Part shown: positions 56,816 through 64,000 of the stretch, piece by piece
How positions within the stretch are numbered: position 1 is the stretch's first letter
Layout: each line of letters opens with the position of its first letter
Assembly (NCBI RefSeq): GCF_032854445.1
Contig: NC_088295.1
Span: forward strand, 19,453,385-19,517,384
Direction: 5' to 3'
DNA: 64,000 nucleotides
From: Liolophura sinensis
Lineage: Eukaryota; Mollusca; Polyplacophora; Chitonida; Chitonidae
The notes under the pieces: model-generated
Database searches by the model: none
The model's input: the letters and a program-made list of their open reading frames with translations, nothing else
Told to the model about the DNA's origin: nothing
Position numbers and translations under genes: made by a program

Positions 56816-58776
56816 CTGCAGAGTTCTGTGTTTCTGGCGACTCATACAGTAATGATTGAGCGTTGTTATGCGCTGTATCCCTGCCATGCACTCTCGGGCT
56901 ATCAGAGGTCCGTGATTCATTTGCCAGCAGTTGAGGATTAGTGATCACGCAGGATGATCTTGGTTTATAGTTCTTAGACCCTTGGTTATGTTCTATTACA
57001 GTAGGGTTCCCTGTTGAATAATTGTTCATAGTCACATTCTCAGCAGATGAAGAACAACTCTGCATTGCTGAGGCTTTGTTCTGAGGTACAGACCCACAAT
57101 TCTGTCCAGACAATCGTCTGTGAATCCGTGACAAGTTGTCTGGTGATGACAGCATTACATGGTCAGCAGATAGGTTCTTCTTCCTGGCAGCTACAGTCTG
57201 AGCACACAAAATAGGGTCAGTATCCTGGGCTGGGCATCTGTTCCTGGCAGCTACAGTATGAGCACACAAAACAGGGCCGGTATCCTGGGCTGGGCTTGTG
57301 TTTCTGGTAGCTACAGTCTGAGCACACAAAACAGAGCCAGTACCCTGGGCTGGGCTTCTTTTTTGATCAAAAACATGCTTTGCTGCTCCCATCTCATTCT
57401 GCATTGATGAGGTGGGTTTCTGTAATGATGAGGTGGGTTTCTGTATTGGTGACGTAGGACTCTCCACTAAATAATTCTGTTGAGCGGACAGAGAATTCTG
57501 CATCAGAGAAGTTCGATTCGTCTGTGTAGCAGATGTGGGACTCAGTGATGAGGTAGAATTCTGCTTTGATAAAACACGATTCGCCACTGTACTCTGCTCA
57601 GCTGATATCCGATTCTCTCTCACAACAGACAAAGTACAGTTCTTAGACCCAGAATTGCAAGCCTGTACAGAAGAATTCTGGTGTGCTGATGAAGATATAT
57701 TGTTCCTCACAGATGAAGAATGGTTATGTCCCAAAGCATCAAAGTTAGTCACAGAATGAAGCATCACTGGTGTTTGGTCATCTGCTGCTGGAGAATGGGC
57801 AGAAGGATGGTTTTGTGAAGCATTTTCGAGAACTACTGAGGTCTGGTTTCTCAGTGGTGTGATATGATATTGGTGAGGAAATGATGCAGTATAGTTCATA
57901 TTTAATCTAGTATGGTTGTATTGTGTCATATGATTCTGTAATGATGCAACATGGTTGCGCCTTGACAATGCATGGTTCTGTGATGGTATGTCAGGGTTCT
58001 GACCAGACATTGGAAGGTTCTGTAATGATGCACCATGGTTCTGAAATGACAATGGAAGGTGCTCTGATGATGGGTCAGGGTTCTGACCAGTCAGCGGAAG
58101 AGTCTGAAACGATGCAGCATAGTTCAGGCCTGATGGAGTAGGGTTTGGCCATACAGCATTGGAGTGCTGACTTAAAGACATCTGTTTCAGCCTAACTGGG
58201 CAGAGGTCTCTCATCTGAATCTCATTATGTCTTTGGGCAATGGGATGACAACCTTGAAACTGATCTGGTACAGGTTGTTGGTACAATGGTGCTGGGTCTG
58301 TTCCTACTGCTGATGTAAGTCTGCAAGATCTGTTCTCAGCTGAACCTTGGGCACTGACAGCAGGGGCACGCTCCTGTATTGCAGACACACCACGGGAAAG
58401 TGTTCCTGAAGCCTGTCTCTGGAGTGGGATGCCAGGCCTGTTTGAAGAGACAAGTTTCTGTAAGGCAACTGGACCCTTAGACACAGAGGTTTGAGGGGTT
58501 GCCTGGGGGGTGATACCAGACATTCCTACACTGGACATGTTCTGCAGGCGTTCACTGGAAAACTGGTCATCCGTAGGCCACAAGGCTACACTTCCCTCAA
58601 ACAGTGAATCATGGGGTCTGGTAGATGGGTCATCCCTACATTCCTGTGGAGACTGCTGACCAGGCACCTCTACTTGTACATGCCCACTAGTGGCCACACA
58701 GGGTAGTGTTTGTTTGGCTTGTGCTTGTGCGATGTGCCAAGCTGCAGGTGGCTCAGGTTCCTTATTCACTGCCCAA
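56816..58776 (-). CDS. Gene 2 second exon in window: Ser/Gln/Asn-rich disordered region
   Basis: On the reverse strand, acceptor TTTGTTTTAG|TTGGG and donor CTCTGCAG|GTATGT. It enters in phase 2 (CG|T, giving R-W-A-V-N-K) and leaves in phase 1; 1,961 nt. It starts W-A-V-N-K-E-P-E-P-P-A-A-W-H-I-A-Q-A-Q, directly after the Ski-like domain, then becomes low complexity: repeated Q-N/S-N blocks (MSGQNPDIPSQNHALS, LTGQNPDPSSEHLPLS), SPTSPIQKPTSSLQKPTSS, and a 20-residue/60-bp repeat, three copies at about 57180-57360 (SPAQDTGPVLCAHTVAARN type). The composition is typical of transcriptional co-regulators. No catalytic domain. Confidence 0.65.
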
Positions 58777-59165
58777 CTAAAACAAAAAACAATGCATAAG
58801 AGAAAACACAAACACATCAGCAGAAACAGCAAAGCTTTAAACAATATTCAAATGTGTAGAAATCAAATCAATCAAAAACTGCTTTAACCAGCATTTGTCT
58901 TTCTTGCATTGTATATGTACAGTAAATCTACAGATTTTAATACTGAACTCAAGTGGGTAAATATCCAGGGCTATCTTAATAATGCATGGGCACTCTAATT
59001 CACAATTTCCTTGTTATTCTGACATTAATAATCTACATATGACAAATTAAGGCACTTTTTCAATATTTTGGCCAACCAAAAAAACATGGGTTTGTCTCTG
59101 TGAGTTCAGAGTGCATATTAAGCAAGTTGGACAGTTTACAGATTAAGTAAACTTACAAAACTTAC
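58777..59165 (-). other. Intron of gene 2
   Basis: AT-rich, 389 nt, GTAAGT donor and TTTTAG acceptor on the reverse strand; nothing else seen. Confidence 0.65.
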
Positions 59166-62100
59166 CGTTCCTTTGCATTCTTTAAATCACAACAGAATTG
59201 ATCCCAAAGAAGTTTTTGCTCTTTAGACAGCTTTCCATATGGCTGTATCTCATGCTTTGACAAAGAAAGTAGTGGCTGGATCTCTACACCGGGTGGCAAC
59301 ATATCATAATGAAGCAAAAAGTCCAGGGGGTTCATCCACTGACAACATGTTATGCAACAGATGCACCTGTTCCCGGGAACAAAAAAGAGCTGTGGCCAGA
59401 CAACCCCGCTTGATGTTAACAAAGTTCCCTTTGTTGTAATCTTGCAGTGAGTAACAGGTATACAAGTTCTCTTCCAACGATCCCTAGGGTTTACTTCCAC
59501 AGCTTCTTCATGCGCATGCTGTCCATTTGGTTCTCTTGGATGTGTAAGACCACTTCTGTGGTTCGTCTCCCCTAGCAGGTTGCTGCCTCTTTCTGCTGAG
59601 ATATTTGTATTGCCTCTTTCTGCTGAGATATTTGTACTGCCCCTTTCTGCTGAGATATTTATACTGCCCCTTTCTAGTGAGATATCTGTACTGCCCCTTT
59701 CTGGTGAGATACTTGTACTGCCCCTTTCTGGTGACATATTTGTACTGCCCCTTTCTGCTGAGATACTTGTACTGCCCCTTTCTAGTGAGATACTTGTACT
59801 GCCCCTTTCTGGTGACATGTTTGTACTGCCCCTTTCTGCTGAGATACTTGTACTGAACCTTTCTGGTGAGATACTTGTACTGCCCCTTTCTGCTGAGATA
59901 CTTGTACTGCCCCTTTCTGGTGAGATACTTGTACTGCCCCTTTCTGGTGACATATTTGTACTGCCCCTTTCTGGTGACATATTTGTACTGCCCCTTTCTG
60001 GTGACATATTTGTACTGCCCCTTTCTGGTGACATATTTGTACTGCCCCTTTGCTCTGAACAATCAGTGTCAGCACTCCTCTGTTGATCAGATTCAAGTTC
60101 TACATGAAAACGTACTACTTGCTCACTAGTCTTTCTATTTGAACTGCTGCCTTCAGCTGTGGACCTGAAGTCAGAAGGTGGCTCTTCTGCTTGTGGTATG
60201 TGCCAACATCTGGTTTTTGAGAACGGGGAGATTTGATGATGGGACTGTTTTCCTGTGATGCCAGTTACAATCCGCTCAGCTGATCTTATTACTGGCTCAA
60301 CAGGAAGGTTGAAGTGAGCACCTATAGAGCTAATGCTTGCACTTGTCTCTCCTGTTCTGTCCTGGTCCGGATGTTCACTGCCTTGCCTCACACTTCTGCC
60401 AGTTTCAGTGTGTAGCTCATGGGATGTGGTAGATTCACTGCAAATACCAGGCTCTATTTTCACAAATTTTGTGACATGCAGTTCATTACTATTATCCTCT
60501 TCTCTTTTGCTAACTCTTCCCATAGCGTTTTCCTCAATGAATTCTCTCAGAGTGCTTAAATGTGTTTCTTGACTGCTATTGGTCATTCTTTTTCCAACAG
60601 CAAAACTTGCGTAGTTCTGAGTTTGACTGGAATTATATGATCCACAGACATCACCTGAACTATGACCTCCACGTGTTTCATGGTCATCATTACCACCACT
60701 GTTTGTCAGATCCTCCATTGGAAAACTTGAAGCATTATTTGAAGTATCACTAACAACTTCATCGGTGCTGTTGTTTACAGTGAACGAATTCACAATGCCT
60801 TCACTTGGTATAATGTCTTCGTGAAGCTGAATACTGCGATTAGAGTCACTTGACAAGCGATGAGTCTTTGAACATTCCATGACATTACCCCCTTTGTCAC
60901 TGGGGGGCAAACATTCTGGACATCCACCAGGTTGCTGGGGACTTGCTTCACCAGGACTACCACCTTTATTAGCAACAAGGAGTTTGTCATCACTAACTGA
61001 GGGGGTAGCAGAAACACTGGATTCAGATCTATAACTTGATGTATTCACATCACTACTAACAGATGCTTGATGTGCAGGAAAAAGTTCCTTTGCTTGGCTG
61101 CTATTCAAGACTTTTTTCCTTTTATGCTGAGTATTTCTACCAAAGTCCCCTTGTGCCTGTACCTTGGAGGTGTTGGGGTTAGTAACAACTCTTGTCTTAC
61201 TGGACTGGGACTTGAGCCCTTCTTGTTGCATTGCATACTCATCAGGAAACCCTTCACTGAGCAACCTCTCAAAAAGGTTAAGTGGTTCTGGCTTCCTCAC
61301 TTTTGGTTGCTGAATCTCGGCTTGACCATCACATGGCTCTACCAAAAGAGACATTTTGCTGCTTTGGTGTGCCTTTTCTATGTTCTGTATGGAGGATGAC
61401 GACCTACTGGAAGGACCACTCTTTTCATTGGAACAGGAAACAAGAATGCTCTGCCTACCATCCTCTTTATCGCTGTTGCCATTTGCAGAGATTTCAGCTA
61501 ACTTATCTGAAGATTGTTGCTCTCCACCTTTGCTTACATGGGATTTCTGTACAGGATCAAGTTCATTATTTCCAAAGGCTAGTTGTGTGTCTGGAACACT
61601 GTTGTCACATTCCTCATCTGTTGCGATGAACAGTCTATCACCTGGACTACCAGGTGAGCTCTCGTCTAAGCTGTCTTCTAATTTATCATGAGGAGGAATA
61701 TGCCTCGTCACATGTCTTGCTTGCTTGACTTTCTGATTGCGAATTCCACAAAATGCAGAATACTTCTTCTTCATTTTATCTCTTAAAGTAGTATGGGATA
61801 GCTTAGAGGCATCTGCTGACCCCATTCTTCTTCTCTCTCTTGGTTTTGTGTGAACTTCACTGTCTAGGGAGATGCTTCTACTCCATGTACTCACAGGTTG
61901 ACCAGAAGGATTTTTGAGGTTGCTGACCTTATCATGATGAACTCCTGAACAGATTTCAGCTGGATGTCCCTTGTCTTTTTGGTCAGGGCCTTTCTGTGTC
62001 ATCTGTGGGACCAGGTCTTCCCAGGTTGCACCAGAAGGCAATGTTTTCTCATAGATCCTGAGCTTGTCAGAAGGAACTGTTGAGCCATTTTCGGCTAGTT

Positions 62101-64000
62101 GTTCATCCTTTCCATGCAAGTCCATCACGACACTGACTTGGTCTTGCTCTTCACATATGTCCTTCCTTTGTTTCCCACCCTGAACTGGTTGTCCATTTTT
62201 AACTTCACTGCTGCTTTTATTCAATGAATTCATCTCACTGGAAGACTTTTTCTTTCTAACCCACTGCTCATTATCCATTGTCTTCAGACTTTGATTTATT
62301 TCAGTGTTATTTGATGAGAGAACGTTTTGTGCTTGGTTCGCTCTGTCACATTTGTCATGTGACAAGTTGCTATTATTTCTTCCCACAGTTTGGTCCAGGA
62401 CAGTAACGTCTGAGCTTTGCGTTTTGCTCTGACAATTGTTTGTTAAAGTGGTATCCATAAAAACACTCTCCTGGTCATTGTTTAAACCATCATCCTCAGT
62501 CCCAAAACTTTCTGTCACAGATAAACTACTTCCTTCTGATTTCCCTGTAATTTCTGTCAATGCGTCAGTTGTCAATTGGCTTTTCCTTTCATATAAATTC
62601 TTTGTAAAGTTTATATGGTTTTGAAACAAACCAGGTCTCCGGTTAGATGACTTGGGATTGCCCTTTTCCTTTACAATGTCCATACGACAATCTGATGAGG
62701 GAAGTTCCGTGGTGTTAGTTTCACTCATACGCTTCCATGAGTTTTGGCTTTTACATGTACCTTTTGATGAAGTCATTCCTTTAGCCGGTGGATCAGTTGA
62801 TCCCTCAACCTGGATGCCTTTCTGGCTTCTTCCTTTCTGCTTAGCTGTCTTGGAGGAATCTAATAATCCAGACCCTTCTCTGCATGTCTGAGATTCACTC
62901 TTATGATTTACCCTCTTGTCTGCTGACTTATGTGGTTTACTTCTACCATCTATCCTCTTGTTTCTGGGTTTGGCTTGTGACTCATTCTTAAGATCTATCC
63001 TTTCCCCTTTTGTAGCTGTAGATTCACCCCTGTGATGTGTCCCCTTGTTTCTTGTTTTATTTTGAGATTCACTTCTATGTTCTATCCTCTTGGTCCCAGG
63101 TGTATCTTGAGATTCACTTCTATGATCTAACCTCTTGGTCCCAGGTGTATCTTGAGATTCACTTCTATGATGTATCGTCTTGGTCCCTGGGGTATCTTGG
63201 GAATCACTTCCACCATTAATCATCTTGGTCACATATGTACCTTGAGATTCACTCCCAAAATCTATCCTGTTGGTTCCTGGCTTATCTTGAGATTCACTTC
63301 TATGATCTAACCTCTTGGTTCCTGGAGTATCGCGAGATTCACATCTATGATCTGTCCTATTGGTCGCTGGAGTATCTTGAGATTCACTTTTATGTTCCAT
63401 CCTCTTGGTGCCAGGTGTATCATGAGATTCACTTCTATGATCTATCCTCTTCGTCATATGTGCATCTTGAGATTCACTCCTATCATCTATCTTCTTGGTT
63501 CCTGGCTTATCTTGAGATTCACTTCTATGATCTATCTTTTTGATTCCCGGCACATCTTGAGATTCATTCCTATGATCTATCCTCTTAGTCTCTGGAGTAT
63601 CTAGAGATTCACCTTTATCATTTATCCTCTTGGTTCCAGGCATGATTTGAGAATCATCATTATGATCAATCCTCTTGGTTCCTGGAGTATACTGAGATTC
63701 ACTCCTATGATCTATCTTCTTGGTTCCTGGAGTATATTGAGATTCACTCCCATGATCTATCCTCTTGGTTCCTGGAATATATTGAGATTCACTCCCATGA
63801 TCTATCCTCTTGGTTCCTGGAGTATATTGAGATTCACTCCCATGATCTATCCTCTTGGTTCCTGGAGTATATTGAGATTCACTCCTATGATCTATCCTCT
63901 TGGTTCCTGGAGTATATTGAGATTCACTCCCATGATCTATCCTCTTGGTTCCTGGAGTATATTGAGATTCACTCCTATGATCTATCCTCTTGGTTCCTAG
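59166..64000 (-). CDS. Gene 2 main exon in window (partial): repeats plus Ski/SAND-like Cys/His domain
   Basis: One frame is open from the right edge to a donor, AACG|GTAAGT, at 59165 (phase 2); about 1,611 codons. The Met at 63643 is internal. In protein order: a 15-aa repeat SESQDTPGTKRIDHR (64000 to about 63000); a disordered Ser/Lys-rich region with a basic patch K-P-R-E-R-R-R near 61840; ERLLSEGFPDEYA near 61240; a SUMO-type F-V-K-I-E-P-G near 60455; a 9-aa RGSTNMSPE repeat (60056-59572); and a compact domain at about 59490-59170. That domain has IPVTHCKITTKGTLL, then RCICCITCC, then NPLDFLLHYD. The spacing C-I-x-C-x2-C-x6-P-x2-F-x2-H equals that of the Ski SMAD4-binding domain. It ends KLSKEQKLLWDQF. 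Confidence 0.7.
59572..60056 (-). repeat. 27-bp (9-aa) coding tandem repeat, 17 copies plus a partial
   Basis: The unit is RGSTNMSPE with variants RGSTSISAE, RGSTSISLE and RGSTNISAE. The first four copies are identical in protein sequence. Each unit has a Ser/Thr cluster and most have an SPE site. The plus-strand reading (LPLSGDIFV type) is its mirror, not a gene. Confidence 0.92.
63000..64000 (-). repeat. 45-bp (15-aa) coding tandem repeat, more than 20 copies, continues past edge
   Basis: The unit is SESQDTPGTKRIDHR. It is most regular at the right edge (SESQYTPGTKRIDHG type) and decays toward 63,000. Period 45 bp on DNA. The array extends beyond the window, so copy number is a minimum. 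Confidence 0.92.

Larger units (their letters stand above)
51882..64000 (-). other. Gene 2: 3' part of a large Ski/SAND-like nuclear protein gene
   Basis: Gene-level entry. Five exons can be linked on the reverse strand: 64000-59166, 58776-56816, about 56074-55877, 53482-53398 and 52801-52713. The first junction is phase 2, the rest phase 1. About 7.15 kb of coding sequence (about 2,380 residues) lies in the window; the 5' end is outside. The product is Ser/Gln/Asn-rich with a Cys/His domain matching the c-Ski SMAD4-binding pattern and a C-terminal coiled coil, an arrangement also found in Ski/Sno/SKOR-type corepressors. The DACH-type Ski/Sno domain that normally precedes it is not in the window. 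A SAND-domain regulator outside the Ski family is the main alternative. Confidence 0.55.

Noticed and set aside
59580-60129. Plus-strand hydrophobic repeat frames (LPLSGDIFV type)
   Set aside because: Mirror of the 27-bp coding repeat of gene 2.
63037-64000. Plus-strand open frames with Ile/Tyr/Ser repeats
   Set aside because: Mirror of the 45-bp coding repeat of gene 2.

Overview
The window is animal nuclear DNA, most likely from a mollusc or a close lophotrochozoan. It has AT-rich introns with GT-AG splice sites, minisatellites, and tRNA-derived SINEs whose 3' tail (a tattcttgag..cggcataaaa type end followed by an (aata)n tail) is of a kind I associate with molluscan genomes. It holds the 3' parts of two genes arranged tail to tail, separated by a repeat-rich spacer at about 49.0-51.9 kb. 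Nothing is bacterial or phage-like.

Gene 1 (+ strand, window start to about 48.8-49.0 kb) is the tail half of a giant cytoskeletal adaptor. I read it as an invertebrate giant ankyrin. I could place 19 exons by hand from splice sites. They include single exons of 11.2 kb, 7.8 kb and 3.5 kb and carry about 26.6 kb of coding sequence (about 8,900 residues). Every one of the 18 introns is phase 1, so any exon or group of exons can be skipped without loss of frame. The ankyrin-repeat, ZU5/UPA and death domains would lie upstream of the window and are not seen. The protein is extremely acidic. The 11.2-kb exon carries about 25 copies of a 37-residue Glu-rich repeat, then about 40 copies of a related 28-residue repeat; the second block contains a cluster of one-base frameshifts that look like consensus errors. 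The unique parts hold short motifs that look like docking sites: a PKA RII-anchoring-type helix closely resembling the AKAP peptide Ht31, two W-E-x-V motifs of LIR/GABARAP type, two DPF and two NPF endocytic motifs, four SLxEFExLE motifs, and a twice-duplicated LPDGT module. Together these suggest a long charged neuronal scaffold whose cargo set is tuned by alternative splicing.

Gene 2 (- strand, right edge down to about 51.9 kb) encodes a large Ser/Gln/Asn-rich, probably nuclear protein. From its N-terminal side it shows a 15-residue tandem repeat that runs out of the window, a long disordered stretch with a SUMO-type VKIEPG site, a 9-residue tandem repeat (17 copies), a Cys/His domain whose pattern matches the c-Ski SMAD4-binding/SAND fold, more disordered sequence, and a C-terminal coiled coil. 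The coiled coil is interrupted by an apparent one-base insertion in its penultimate exon.

Non-coding features include a 32-bp minisatellite (about 45 copies) in an intron of gene 1, a 90-bp satellite (about 14 copies) between the genes, a roughly 54/71-bp repeat in an intron of gene 2, a 41-base T run, two full-length SINEs with intact target-site duplications, and several degenerate SINE pieces, one of which ends at a possible poly(A) signal of gene 1. All gene models are hand-made from splice signals, phase and reading-frame content, with no transcript or database support.
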